A stretch of DNA of 64,000 nt from Bactrocera neohumeralis (taxonomy: Eukaryota; Arthropoda; Insecta; Diptera; Tephritidae). Below the pieces are notes generated by a model that searched no databases, was not told where the DNA came from, and saw only the letters and a list, made by a program, of their open reading frames with translations. The position numbers and the translations under genes are program-made. The stretch lies in contig NC_065921.1 in the NCBI RefSeq assembly GCF_024586455.1, positions 71,239,528 through 71,303,527 on the forward strand, given 5' to 3'. Positions 1 through 13,460 of the stretch are shown here, one piece after another; position 1 is the first letter of the stretch; every line of letters starts with the position of its first letter.

Positions 1-1677
1 TCGTTTTTGGTTTTTTGCTTTCTATTATACTATATACTCAAATGTTGTTAGATAAAATTAAATTAAAGAGAGAGAAAAACAATGTAATGTTAACTTTAAG
101 CTGTGTCATTAAACAAATTGATATAAATGTTAATTGCCAGGCGCTTTGTAAATGCCCCAATGGCCAGCAGCTCTGTTACTTCGGCTGCGGCTGCTGCTGC
201 TCGTTTCAAACACGAAAATACAGTTTTGTATAACTAAGACTTAATGCGAAATAATCATGTGTATGTATGTAAGTAATTATGTATTTTTATGCTTAAGTTA
301 TTATTGTTAAAACATATTCGTTTAAATATCGTAAATTTACTCATTTTACTTTTATTGTGTAGAGCAGGTGCATGTGCATGTGATATGGATACATGAGATT
401 TAACACAAGAGATTACAGGAAACTATGCAAAAACAAATAATAATAAATACACACACAAGTTTTGGAAAATCAAAATTACTCTGAGTTGGTTTTTGGAAAC
501 TATTTAACGATTTACAATACAATATACAAAATTTTGGCACATTTTCCTTTGAAATTACGATAAGATTTGCAATACTTAAAAGTATGAGAAAATATAATAA
601 TATTACCAGGAATACATTGTTGAAGTATTTGAACTTAACGTCTTATTTGATAACTTTACTAAATGCGAAAAACACAAAATATGTATATAAGTATGAGTGT
701 TGCCTTTTACTGTGGGTTTTGAGTACAAAGTTATTCGCTTATAATTGTTTGTATGAGTTTCTAACTTGCGTTTTCCGATTTTCTAATTTTCGTGCAATTC
801 GTGAAAAACGAGCAAATTAATTGACATATAATTGATTGATAGAAATATATATGTAAATTGGCCATTATAGCTGCGTAGAATTGCCCAGCTCAGGTGCTTA
901 AAAACTAGACTTAACTAAATTAAAGTTCATTGACGTTCAATTAAACGTAAGTGACATTGTGTTACTTTGTGTTTGTTTTGTTTTTGCTTGGAGTTTACAT
1001 TTACCTACAGCGTAAATTTGCGTGTAATATGCACTACACAGGGAAGGTACTAATGCGGAGACGGATGACGACGTGTTGTGGCAAACTTAAAACGGAAGTT
1101 AATTTATTCTTTATCAGCACAATGAATTATGTATTTCGTTTTTTTTTTATTTATTTATTTTAAATAATTGTACCATTGTAAAACACATTTCAAATATATC
1201 GAAATGCAATTGAGTTCATTGAGAAAGCTTCGAATATTCGTGATACTTCGAGTTTTGGGTAACTATGCAAATCGGTACAGCAATTAATTACAAATGCATT
1301 CTTTTGTAGATACCCGTCAGAAACAGGGTTGCACAATTAATACATTAAATATAAAATAATTGAATTAACATTTGAATTATTATAAAGCTATTCACTTTAT
1401 GGGAGATGTACGTGTATAAAATAAAAATAGTTTATATTCATATTATAAACAAATATTAAAATAATAAAAAATTCCAACTACATATATACATAGTAAACGT
1501 ATGTCGAGAGCTGGTTACAAGTGTATTATAATACAATTAGTTAATATGTAGAATTCATGTAGTAGACACAATCGGTTCATATTTGTGTAGCACAGTGTAA
1601 TATTACATAAATTAATAAACATTATTGTTATAGTTATATTTAGGAAAGCAATAGAAATAAAGTATATATGTATATAA

Positions 1678-1879
1678 ACAAATTTCGCAAATTTTTCAAC
1701 TTCTTCGCATATATGTATGTACTTCATGATTTATAAAAAAGCAAAATTGGAATTATTATAGCGTTTTCAAAATTTTACTTTTTTTTATAAAATTGGAATT
1801 ATTATAGCGTTTTCAAAATTTTGCTTTTCTATAAACCACGCAGTATATGCGAAGAAGTTGAAAAATTTGCGAAATTTGT
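1678..1879. repeat. 36-bp perfect inverted repeat (potential hairpin)
   Basis: The arm 1678-1713 is the exact reverse complement of 1844-1879 (core TTCAACTTCTTCGCATAT). A 130-bp spacer separates the arms and contains the 46-bp tandem duplication. If this lies in the AGO1 3'UTR, the mRNA could form a 36-bp stem. Confidence 0.9.
1743..1834. repeat. 46-bp direct tandem duplication
   Basis: A unit beginning AAAATTGGAATTATTATAGC starts at 1743 and again at 1789, a period of 46 bp. The two units differ at a few positions (for example ...TTTTACTT versus ...TTTTGCTT). Confidence 0.9.
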
Positions 1880-2272
1880 AAATGTAAACTCCAAGCAAGA
1901 ACAAAACAAACAGCGTTGGAAGAAACAGAATCGCTTAGACAATGATTGATTGTATGTTAAAAAAATCATTTCAACTTATTGTTCTGCTGCAGTTGCACGT
2001 TGTATTCACTACATAGCCTTGTTGCAGATTTTTAATTAATATACAATTTTGTATACTTATCTCTAGTAAAATAATGCATCGATTTGTGTTGTTATTTGCC
2101 TAACAACTATTTTCCATAGCATTCTTTACTAATCTGTAGTTGTTATTGAATTGTTGCTCATTTCAGCGTACTGAACGGAGCATGAATTCTCCATATTAAC
2201 TAATTGTATTATAGTACACTTTTAATGTTACAATAGTATGCTTCAAAAAATAAAAAAGAATCCAAAGTTCCT

Positions 2273-5200
2273 TTAAGCAAAGTACATGACCTTTTTCGTG
2301 TCGGCATGCACCGTTATAGCGCGTGCCATTGCGCCAGGTGTGCGGTCTTCAGAGCAACCGCTTTGATGAGATCCTTCGCCTGAATCGTGTTCCTTCTCAA
2401 CTAGATGGTATCTAAGAAGAAACAAAGCGTTTGAATTAATAAAGAAATTAGGAGCCTTAATTTTTCATACAATAACAATATTTCTGTTAAAATTAATGTT
2501 GATAATCTAGTCTGTTCTCAGTGCAGTTAGTGATATATAATACAGCCATTTTTTATATTAGAAGAATCACTTCATTTAATACAGCTTAATTTCCATAACT
2601 CGAACTCTTGAATTGGCAATAGAAGTAGCATTTTATACAAATTTCCTACCGTAACTCGAAGTTTCTTTAACTAAAAGTTTTTTTTGTGGATTTTGGTGAT
2701 TCGAGTTAGGGAAGTTCAACTGTATTTGTTAAAATAAAATATTGTAATGTCGTATTCTTTTATAAAAAACTGTCTTGTTTTAAATATTTTCCATTTTTTT
2801 GATTTTGGAAGTCGATTGTCAGGTGAATTCAGATGCATTGCTTTTAACTTTTTTGGTTTGTTTACATTTTTTTCTTTGTAGTGTTTAAATCAGCTGTGAC
2901 AATGTGATACATTTCGCTACTGACAAACAGATGGCGATGGATGAGATGCTTCTACCAAAGCTCGAAAGGATTTTAAAAATAATTTATTAAAATTAATACA
3001 TTTTGCTTTCCGATGAGACATGAGTTTATGAGTTTGACAAGCAAACAAGTCATAAATCATCGGAATGGAAAGAAAAAAAACGAACCGAAACCAAAAAACC
3101 ACGCCGATATTCGTGGTTTAGTGCATCATGAATTTGTTCCGGAGAAACAGACGGTAATTATGCAGGTATATTTATTTCACCATATTGAGGCGTTGCGTGA
3201 GAACAACCGTTGAAACGGCTGAAAATGTGGAAAACATGGATTTTACACGATGATAATGCATCATCGCATCTAGCCACGATTGTGACCAAACTTACAACCA
3301 AAAACGCAATGAATATCATCGATCAACCATCGTAGTCACCGGATTTGGCCCCGTGTGATTTTTTCTTGTTCCCCAAAGTGAAATTGCCGCTCCGTAAAAC
3401 TCGTTATCAGTCGATCCAAGAGATTAAACAAAATTCGCCGAAGGAGCTGAAGACCATTTTAAAAATATATACAGGCAGACAGACAAATGAGCAGAGTTAA
3501 ATCGACTCATCTCATTAACATATTATAACATACTCGTCACGTCACGCTCGTCATTTATATATATAATTTCTGGGTGTTATAATCTTTTTAGCAAACTTAA
3601 TACATCCTCTTCGAGGTAAACAAAATGATATTATACAAACCTAGCTCTGAAAGCTACTAAATGGGCATAGTAGGCGGGTGCTGGTATCGACACGGAGCGT
3701 GTACACCTTACATAAGTGTGACACAGTTGATATGTCAAACATTGGAGTTCATCGGAATCAAAATGATTGTCATCCCACAATACGTGATAATGCGAAGGTC
3801 GGCTTGTTCCCTGTGAAAATTCCTTTGTTAGTTAAATTTCCAACACAATATTAAGCTAATATTTACTTGTATGCCTTGATGACTGCAAAGATAAAAATCG
3901 AATTCGGTCGGGTGCGTTATACCGACATCCACTGTTGTGCCAGCCGGTATGTTGCCAGACTTGCCGCTCTGTTCTTTTTTCTCTGCGCAAAAGAGACGCG
4001 TATGATGTCGCTTTTGAACCACAATAAACGTTATGCCTGGACGATATTCTGCTTCCAGTTTAATGCACGCCTCGCGTATAGCGGTTAACTCATGTTGCAA
4101 GACGTGCGGGAATTGACCCTCCGAAACACCGTCACGATATAATATAATGCGATGGGGCTTATAACCGCCAGTGGATTTGTAAAACATAATCAACAATTCG
4201 CGCACCATGCTACTGAGTTCTTGTATAATCTCCTGACGATGCTGTTGCACGCGTACTGTAGCGGCATAGCGTGATGGATGCGCATCCATAGAGCCAACAA
4301 CTGCGGCAATCGAAGGTTTCTTATTATCACCGGCTGGTGGATGGGTGACATCTGCGCCCAGGAAGATAACTGGTTCATTGAAAACCTTCGGGCGGATCGA
4401 CGGTACCAATATGGAATTGATGCCACCCAATTTCACATTAATCTTGAGGCAAAGATTTGACAAAGTTTGCGGTGATGTTTTATTAACATTCTTAGCCTGA
4501 ACACACTGTGTTGCCATGCCCAATACTGTGTCACCAACGCGTTTTACCTCAGCTGTTAATTAGGGGGGAAAAAGTACAATGAGTATTTGCATTATGTTTA
4601 TCATTTACGAAAATATTTGTATTACCATAAACAGGTGTTTTTCCAGGTAGCACAACAACCACCAACTGCAGAGCATTGAACGAATTCTTCAAATATCTAA
4701 ACATGGGCTCAACTTGATCCGGACCGGTGGCGTATTTGCAGAAGCACGGCTGTCCGATTATGGGCATACCAGCGTCGTTGGAAATTTTCTGCAATTGTTG
4801 AGTAAAATTTCGCAAAGCATCTTCACGCACGGTTCTTTGTGGTGCAAAACAGGCGATAGCCCAAACACGAATTTCCACGCCGGTGAAAAATTGTTTACCG
4901 CGCATATCCCAGACACCTTGATTGGGTGAAGCCAAGCTGACCTTATTTTGGGGTGGGAAAAGTTGCTGTTCGGGAATAAAAGCATAAGTTATATAACGGT
5001 CATATCTTGATATGTGACATCATAAAAATCGTACAAATGCAGGCTATGTCGGTAAACTCCGATCAGATGGGAATAAACAATGGTAAACATAAATAAAAAA
5101 TGGTAGCCATATATGTATATGTAGCTAAGGTTGCGACTTTTTAATTCAAAATATTTGTATTAAAAATTAAATTTTTAATTGATTACAAAAAAATATATAT

Positions 5201-8200
5201 GTATATAATTGAAAATTTAATTTTTAATCCAAAAAATATGTTATGAAGAGAAAATTGTATTTTTTAATTTAACAATAAAAATTAAAATATGACTTGAAAT
5301 AAAAATTAAGAAAATATTTTATAAATTAAAAATTAGTGTTAGTAATTTTGCAATTTAAAAGAAGTAATGAAATTAAAAAATAATTTGATTGATTTAAAAA
5401 AAAAATTAAAAACAAAATAATTGAAATTCTAGTCGTTTGAGATTAAAAATTGAGATTTTTTTTAATTTAATGATTGGATTAACAAATATACAAAAAAATT
5501 TAATTAAGAGCTGGAATGAAAAGTATAAATAAAAGCAATGAAATTTATATAAGACAAAAAAAGCTAAACTGTGCTGATATTTCATCAAAAACTTACATTT
5601 CAAAATGTAACCAAAATGTTAGAATACGAAAAAATATAAATACCAAAAACAATTACTTTTCTTTAATTTGAATTACAAGTTTGGAATTAAAATTTTTCAA
5701 TACGATATTTACGATTAAAAATAAAAATAATTAAAATTTTTGGAATTAAAAATATAATTCAAATGTTAATTCTATTCTAATATATTATTTGCAAACCTTT
5801 GGCGTGCCAAAGAATATAACGGTCCACTAATGTCTTTTCAACTCACCTGTCCAGTCATACTTGATACACGTCCGCCGTATTGTAGTTTTGGCGGTGGTAG
5901 CACACGCCCACGTACTTCCATCATAGAGTTCGAAATGGTCAGGCCGAATTCCTGAACATATGAATCGTTATTGAAGTCGGCTCTTTTAACTAAATTATTG
6001 ATTTCACGTTCACGATCGGGAGCCGAACGTGCTGTAGCTTTAATCATTGTCGACGTTTGCATATCGGTGAGTTTTTTTATGCAACGTTGACCGGCGACAA
6101 TATTACAAACTTCCAAGGGTAAATATGTATGCTTATGTTCCTGTCCTACCTGAAGACATGGCAAATGTGGATAACGCAATTTCATACGATACTTATCCAA
6201 GAAGTACTTTGCTACAGTACACTCAACAGTTTGACCATTTTCTAGCTGAAGGGGGAACCTAAGATAATGAATTAGAAAAAATATATACATATAATAATAT
6301 AGAAATAAATACATAGGTAGTAACAAAATTTATGAATTTAAACACTCACGATTGCATTTGTGCTGGACGACGTGTAACATTGCATACACGATATTTGCGA
6401 CGCATGGCACCACAATGGGTAATTTCAATCTTAAGACCTTTGATTTCTTTTGTAAATTTCACGCGCTGTGAATCGGTCAGCGGTTTTCTTTGCTCGTTAA
6501 TATCTCGTATGTCGAGTACCTCGCACATAAAATCTATTACGGGCTGCGCCTTATAAAATGCCGTTGCCGAAACTAAAAGAAACGATAATAATTGTTAGAA
6601 AAAAAAACTTAGTAATAATATATTTTTTTTTTTTGAATTGTTTGGTAAATTTTAAGTAATATTTTTCTTGTCACACTCACCGTCAATATTTAACATCATT
6701 TTCCATTGGGAAGGACGCACACTTTGATGAAAACCAAACCAAACTTCACGGCCACCACCCAAGGGATGATAGTAACCATCGGGCGAGCTAAAGAAGCTCC
6801 GACCTACAGGAGTGTAGGTCATACTCGGCAAATGTCTCATGACAACATCTAATGCAAGTATTGCATCATATGGTATCTGGCGTGTACGTCCCTCTAAAGC
6901 TTCCTCTAAATTAAAAAGCGACACTTGAGCCATCCATTTAATCGTCACGCGGAATATACGATCTTTCCCTTCGCCTGGTAGTGTTACTTCCAATTCCAAG
7001 CGATCGTTACCGATGGGAAGCGGGTCACGCGTATATAAATTATTACGTCCATCAAATACTGGCTTTAGAACACCGAATATTTTGCTGTATGCATGTACCA
7101 TAGTCTCTATGATTTCGCGATTCACTTTGCGCGGACACTTGTCCGGCTGTATATTGATATCGTAGTGATGTACATAACCGCGCGGCATAGACACCTGAAA
7201 GTGATTGGCGCGTAAAACTATGGGTCGGCCTTCACGTCCCAAATTTGGCCTGCGCGGACACGTGAATACTGGCAGTTCAGGTTGCGTGGTGGGCGAAGCG
7301 GCAGCTGTCGCACCCAATGGCGAGGCGACTGCGGAGGCTTGTGTAGCCAGACCAGCGGCACCAGCGCCACCCACAGTTGCGCCTCCAACGGCCACATTTT
7401 GCGCACTCGGGCTGGTCACGGCGGTGGGATTCACTGATGAACCGGTAGCTGGTGGCGCTGTTATAGACCATCAAATTTTGTTAGTTGTATAAAATTAACA
7501 TAATACATGTCATAAATAAAAATAATAAAAACTACGATTAAAGGCAATGGTCTGCTATAGAAGCTTCAAATAACAAATAAACTACGCAAGTCAAAATGAA
7601 TGCGATTAGTAATAGATAATCTATTGTAAATTTGCTATGGATTAGTAGTAATACTGTGGCTAATAAAAAAAAAAGAGTCTTTATATACTCGAGCATATGT
7701 AAGTCCTCTAAAAACAAAAAAAATGATTATTGCTAAAAAGGAGGAATATCATTGTACCACGACACTTCTAGCAGTATTCATTTAGTTTACAAACATTTTA
7801 ATATTTTCTTTTACAGTAAAAATAATTATCGACAAATCACAAATTATAGTTAGTTTGATTTTATTGTTTATTAAAACCAATAAATTTACATATATATTAC
7901 CTAAAATTTGAAAAAAAAAAAAAAAAGCCAATAAAATCGATTAAAATCTAAACCGTTCCCACGACAGTGGGGCCTACGAATCCGGAACGGACCCCAATTT
8001 CTTATCCGGTCAAGTACTGTCAACTCGGCAGAATTATGCCGCTACAACAACAACGATACAACAACATATAAAAATACAACATTGTTCTCAACTAATGTAA
8101 TTAAAATCGATCCAAGCAGGTTTTTAATTTCCTAATGTTTAGATTACATTCTTTTATTATTATGGCTTTTTTATTATTTAATTTATGTATATGCCACAGT

Positions 8201-11200
8201 TATCAATTGTAATTTCTGAACTTAAGTAAAGCAAACTGATAAAAGTTACGTTTTTTATAAGCTTTTAAGATTATCGAATACATGAAGAATAATGTCTAGA
8301 AGCATAAAAAGCCCGAAATAGAGTGGAAACACTTTTCTGAGTCGACCACCAAAAGAACGTAATAGAGATGAAAATAAAAATATCCACAAACTGATATTAC
8401 ATGTCCTTAAAATAGACTTTTTCGAGATTGTTACGCGCTAAAGGGGCCAAAAGATCGTCGCTAGTAACGTTAACAAAGCGGGTGTTAAGAGAGATCACAC
8501 AAACGTTTAATTCACCGTGGCACACATCAATATAAACGTTGACAAAATGGCTTGAATTAAGCTTCGAATTCATTCAACATCGCCCTTATTTTACGAATCT
8601 GATCCTTGGCCCTATTTTCCTGTTAAAAAACTTCTAGAGAATGTTCACCTTTTAAGCGAAGTTTTTAGCATGCCACAGCAGCCAGTATAAGGCTGGCAGA
8701 ATTGAGTCCGATTTTATCCAGTCAAGGGCTGTTATTTCGGCGATCTAATCCGGTTTGGATCGGTAAGCATTCGCAATATTTGTCTAATTTTGAAACAGTT
8801 AAATTATTTATAGTTCTGTACGTATATCCCTCAAACTAACGCTTATTAAAAAAATATTTGCATTAAAGGGTTAAATTACATGTATTATCCGATGAAAATT
8901 CCATTTGCAATATGTTATTACATTACATATGCATAAATATATTTTTAAATAATTACAAATAAAACTGTGGTTAGTTTAAAATTTTACATATAAAAAATAT
9001 AGGAGTACATACATATATCTACAATTTCAGGGTTGTTGAAGAATTCACGACATATTTGCTTAGCTTTCAGAATTACAAATCAATTCTGATTTTTTATGAT
9101 GCATAATTGGATTTTCGTCTTCTCGAAAGTAAGCAAAACATATTCGAATCAACTATAACATTTTCATGTCAACGAAAATCAATAAACTCTGATTCGAACA
9201 TTTTAATCAATAATATCAAAAATTCATGATAACTACTACAAATGTTTATCGGTTTCAATACTGATTCCGACAATTATCAGATTCCGCAATAACCCTGTTT
9301 ATATTATTAGTAATTATGCAATACGTTTGAGAATGTGTTTAGTTACAATAATGCGATTAGGAAATAACGTAGGACAAAAGACAAACCAACCAAAGTATAC
9401 AGGTTTAATAATAAAAACAAAAATGATGTTCAAGCAAATAAACGAAACTAAAGAGAATTTTTGTCAGCCAATATAGAAAACATTTCAAATCACTAATTTC
9501 AAAATTTTCAATTTCTAAATAATTTCAATTCAATTTACATGTGAGGTTTTCGAAACTGGTCTGCGATTGAGTGGGGCTCTGAGGCCGCGGGGGCGAAGGT
9601 GTCCATTGAGATTCTATAATTGAAAAATAAAAAGAAAAAATCAAAAAGAATACACAATTTAGTTGTAAAAATAAAAATAAAAAGTGCATAAAAAATAAAG
9701 AAACGAAAAATATGAACGTGAATCCAATTTGAAATTTATGTGAATTCAATTGATTCGGAAGGAATGTGATTGGATGATAAAATAGAGGAATTAGTACCAT
9801 TAATATTATGCGACGCAGTTCACCATTTAATAAAATATGTATACATATGTAATAATATTAAGCTTAAATTAAAAGCATAAACATACACACATATGTTTGT
9901 ACATATTATATACATCCTTTAATATTGTATAATAAATAGTATATAATAATATAATTCATCTATGAAATTAATATATCATGAGTAACTCTAACACTAAATA
10001 TACATACATATTCCTTAATGCATTGATACGTTTTGATATACATATAGTGTATAGTTCCCCATAAAAATGTTTAAATTAATTTATGCTACAGTTTTTTGTA
10101 TATAAAAACATTGTTTATAGTGGGAGCTAAGTACACCAACAAGGCGTAAAAGTAAATCACCCTTAAAAAAACATTCTTATATAATATAAATAATTATTAA
10201 GGCACTGATTTTGATTCCGTGTTTGAAATAAATATTAGATATACTAAATAGTGTTAAACGAAGTAATTTTTTTCTTATTTAATATGTCATGTCTTTTTAA
10301 ACTGTTAAAACAATGGTTTCTCCATGCAGCTGACATAATTTCGTTTCGTCAAGTTCTTTTATTCCTATCTGATAAGATAAAAAACTTATGTACATGTATA
10401 TAAACACTCACATATACTTATAGATGTTATACGTATGTATATATTTACATACATATATTTATATACTAGTGACAATACATACTATACTATTTGACCGCGT
10501 TTTTCTTTTTAAAATAAACAAGTAAGTTTCAGATATTTAAACTCTCTAAAAAGTTTCTAATTTCATTTCATTTAAATGCTATCTAAATCAACTTTTGAGA
10601 GTGTGACAAAAGTAGTGGGAAAATATATTCAACTAGTTAAATTTTATATAGCAAATATTGCTCATCATTAAATAGATACAAGCAAAATATTTTTATAGGT
10701 TAATTATATATAAATCAAAACATTATTAAAATTTTACAAATTTTCAGAGTGGTGTAAAACATCTAAATTGAATATTTATGACAAAGTATTAAAACCACTA
10801 TGTATTTAAAGAGCAGATATATTTATTAGAATGACTCAAGGTTTGCTATTCTATTTAGATTATTATTAGTACTAAAACAATAACGCAAATTTGATAAAAT
10901 GCTACATTTATTAATGTTTACGAATGGTTTTGTATTGTAAAACAATCTCCAAACTTTTAAATATCTATGTACATTATTAATAAGTTCTGTAGTACCAGTG
11001 GCGGTTTACCGATGCCACGGTATGATCTTTTCCTTTGCGGGCTAAATAACATTAATTTTTGAGATAGATGTGAATAAGAACGAAATCTTATGTTCCCTAA
11101 AGAAAACAAACAAAAATGCGGTATGCCTATGTTGATTGAACTTAACCACGTTCAGAAAATTGATCACTCTAATATAATTTTCCGTCGGCCATAAAAAATT

Positions 11201-11788
11201 TATAATGTATAAATTATATATAAAGAGAATTTATAAAAATATATATATAATCTTATAATGTTTATTGTTAAAAAAATCTGTAGATTACCAACAATTTAGT
11301 TTGGCAGAACACTATACTATTAATAAAATGTGAATGGCCTACCATTCTGTCCATATATAGGACGACTTTATTGACTTATTAAGCTATGTTCCTAAAACCA
11401 ATGGTGGAGCCCCAAGAGACTGCAGGTTGAAGGCCACATTCAAATTCCATTGTTACTATATTCTCCTAGTTGAAGACCCTTACCCATTTGGACCCATTAC
11501 CCCTTGATATTAATAATTGGTGTTGTTTTATCTTTATTTAATATTTTAACAAAAGCCATAATGGCTTGCTAAAAGTTATCACATCAATATTAACTTAACA
11601 TTTAATGTTCCAGATCAACAAATGAACAAGAATGTGCATTCTTTATCATAGTTTGTAATACATATCGAATATCTTAGTACTAAGTCAGTGATATTGTATA
11701 TATAGTACGTTAATAGTAAGTAATATCTGTCACTACGTAGTTATATAGATTCGGGAATTTTAAACTTACGCTGTCCGTGTGGATACAT
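2273..11788 (-). CDS. AGO1: Argonaute-1, miRNA-guided silencing effector (9 coding exons, 946 aa)
   Basis: Argonaute-1 binds microRNAs and represses target mRNAs in the cytoplasm as the core of RISC. Exons on the minus strand, in order: 11770-11788, 9539-9613, 6681-7457, 6350-6572, 5847-6258, 4626-4965, 3867-4552, 3641-3810, 2273-2411. All junctions are GT-AG with matching phase, and the lengths sum to 2841 nt, exactly 947 codons. The 19-nt first coding exon encodes MYPHGQ plus one base; it was chosen because it restores the known fly amino-terminus (MYP.GQQSQWT). N domain, PAZ (about residues 290-430), MID and PIWI follow in order. The catalytic tetrad looks intact: D683 (FLGADVTHPP), E723 (RQEIIQEL), D756 (LYRDGVSEGQF) and the HYH at 851-853. 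The C-terminus ends MYFA as in fly AGO1. Alternative first exons (other isoforms) are possible but were not found. Confidence 0.97.
3010..3480 (+). mobile_element. degenerate DD34D mariner fragment inside AGO1 intron 8
   Basis: Plus-strand conceptual translation shows mariner blocks: RGLVHHEFVPEKQTV near 3110-3155, then ILHDDNASSH near 3240-3270 and SPDLAPCDFFLFPKVKLP near 3336-3390. There are 34 residues between the Asp of the DNA box and the Asp of APCD, counting an in-frame stop, as in DD34D mariners. Stops and the lack of the amino-terminal domain make it a dead remnant. It lies antisense to AGO1 in the intron between 2412 and 3640. Confidence 0.85.
3465..3615 (+). repeat. 3' end fragment of the GTTTGTATGGCAGC dispersed repeat family
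   Basis: This contains the family's recognisable end: CAGACAGACAAATGAGCAGA, AAATCGACTCATCTC, ATTTATATATATAATTTCTG and GGTGTTATAATC. The same order of blocks occurs at 47730-47900. It sits in AGO1 intron 8. Confidence 0.6.
4966..5846 (-). other. AGO1 intron 5, extremely AT-rich
   Basis: No gene seen. From about 5140 to 5780 the sequence is dominated by variants of AATTAAAAAT and ATTTTTAATT, with very few G or C bases. It looks like degenerate low-complexity expansion rather than a recognisable transposon. Confidence 0.6.
7458..9538 (-). other. AGO1 intron 2
   Basis: No coding exon seen. The intron holds a CAA-tailed SINE-like insertion at about 7958-8066 and a weak, degraded relative at about 8675-8770. 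The rest is unremarkable AT-rich sequence. Some isoform-specific AGO1 exon could be hidden here. Confidence 0.5.
7958..8066 (+). mobile_element. CAA-tailed SINE-like repeat, copy 1 (in AGO1 intron 2)
   Basis: It has the same ordered blocks as the copy at 55676-55787: CCACGACAGTGGGGCCTACG, CCGGAACGGACCCC, TATCCGGTCAAGTACTGTC, AACTCGGCAGAATTATGCCG, then CTACAACAACAACG. It lies antisense to AGO1. Target-site duplications are not clear for this copy. Confidence 0.75.
9614..11769 (-). other. AGO1 intron 1
   Basis: AT-rich, with several ACATATGTAT-type microsatellite tracts around 9835-10470. No transposase or exon was recognised. The only coding parts nearby are the 75-nt exon 9539-9613 and the 19-nt exon 11770-11788. 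Confidence 0.5.
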
Positions 11789-13460
11789 TTTTCGAAATTA
11801 TTTTTAGTACGATTTGTAACTTTATATTTACTAAACGTTAAAATGAGTCTTTTTCGTATTGAGTTGTAATTATTATAAATACCGCAGTTCTAACTTGCTT
11901 TTTTAATTGTTTAATATTATCGATTTTACTTCAGCACATTTGCTTTTATTGCTAAATAAATATTTCAGCCTTCTTACTATCACTTAAATGTTGGAATTCG
12001 TTTAATTCACTTAATTCAATAAAATGTTGTATTTTTTTTTTTAGTTTATTGTTTAGCTGCCTGTTCGTAGTACACAAAATCTTGTATGTATTACAATTTG
12101 TGGTGACGTATTTATGAAGAACTGAATATTCTCACATTTATATTAACCTCACTTAACAGACACTTTGAAGTTTATGATGAACTACAAACTTCGTTTTTGG
12201 ATTTGCAGTAATCTAGAACACAATCTCAGGCACAATATGCATTATATATATTGATATATTTATATATAAATGTAGGTATTTATATAGTTATGTATATGTA
12301 GTAATATTATTTTTTTCAATTTTTCACTCAACTGTGTTTACTCATTTTATTATAAGTAAAAATGCTTTGAGAATCGGTTGTTTGTTTATACTGGGAATAA
12401 GCTGGCACACTTGAGCATCGCTCGTAACTGTGAATTTGATTTGTGAAGGGAATATATGTCTAGCGTTTTCCCCCTTAAATGGCAGGTAGCAATGAAACGG
12501 AACACAATAAAAGTTCAACTTTCGCGATTTATAACTTGTATTATTGACCTCTGCTGATGATCTACAACTGCAGTTTTTTTTTATTCCCGTTTTAATAATT
12601 TGGCTGCTGCTGCTTCCGAGTGGGGCTCCTTTGATTTTAACACACGAACATACCAACCGATTGAAGACGTAAAAATGTGCTTTGCTAATTTCGAGAACTG
12701 ATTTGTGATAGTTCAACTATTTTTACAATTCGAGTTCATACACATAATATTATTTAGCACAAGCCCTAAACTTTTTTGATATTTTTTCTAGCTTTGCCTC
12801 CACACATTATGCAAAAAATTCTATTGAAAATTTCAGCAGCAGCACTCGAAACAATTTTTTCACGATTCTCAACGTTCTTTCTTCACACGACTTTCCTTAG
12901 TCCACCACCTTGCACATCTAAACGAGATTTCGGACTGAGAAACAAAGGGTGTGAGTGAATAAGATATATTTACAAACAATCGTTTACAGAGTTTTCTCTG
13001 TTGTACACCTGGGTGTTCGGAATAAAGTTTGTGTGTGCATAAATTCGAAATATTTCGAACATTGATGTACCATATCGTAAGCAAAAGTGTTGCCATTCTC
13101 ACAAACTTTGAACCCTTCACGAATGTTGCTTTTAACTCATATGACTTGGAGAAATTGAAGAGTTTGGAATTTATTATGATGTTTACACACTCATAACTTA
13201 AAATTAGGTAGTCTTACATATAAAAAAGTTGAAGACATATCTTAATTTTCCAAATATTAAATAATTCTAATTTTCACATCTTAACTCAAATATAAGTTTC
13301 AAGACCACTGAAGTAGTCTAATAAGAGCAACTCTGTGCTTCTGATAGCAAATGTCATGCGTTTGGAAGTGAACATAATATGCCATATTATAAAACAACTA
13401 AAAGCGAGTACGAAGATATACAAATTAATTTATTAAAAACTTAACATAAAAGGCTACAAA
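11789..13460. promoter_or_regulatory. AGO1 / mRpL53 head-to-head intergenic region with both 5'UTRs
   Basis: AGO1 (minus) and mRpL53 (plus) start codons face each other across 1.67 kb. The stretch must hold the AGO1 5'UTR and promoter and the mRpL53 promoter. Open frames at 12342-12716 and 12869-13120 on the minus strand have no recognisable homology and probably reflect 5'UTR or promoter DNA. No specific core element could be assigned. Confidence 0.5.

Larger units (their letters stand above)
971..1911. repeat. 34-bp dispersed inverted repeat pair (971-1004 and 1878-1911)
   Basis: Positions 1878-1911 are the reverse complement of 971-1004 with one mismatch (core CTCCAAGCAA). The right copy abuts, with about 2 bp overlap, the right arm of the 1678-1879 inverted repeat. 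Thus 1844-1911 is a fusion of two inverted copies of sequences found further left. Confidence 0.85.
1..2272 (-). other. presumed AGO1 3'UTR and downstream DNA
   Basis: No supported coding gene lies here. The stretch follows the AGO1 stop codon directly on the minus strand and is AT-rich. Where the 3'UTR ends cannot be fixed from sequence, as several AATAAA-like strings occur. It contains a 46-bp tandem duplication and two long inverted repeats, listed separately. Short open frames here (for example 584-820 and 1515-1727) are low-complexity and resemble no known protein. Confidence 0.45.

Noticed and set aside
7432..7434. AGO1 start within the 6681-7457 exon
   Set aside because: The codon is GTG (Val) in mid-exon. 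The frame continues upstream through a consistent splice junction to two 5' exons.
12342..12716. 124-aa minus-strand ORF upstream of AGO1
   Set aside because: No homology seen. It is more likely AGO1 5'UTR or promoter DNA; the real AGO1 start is at 11788.
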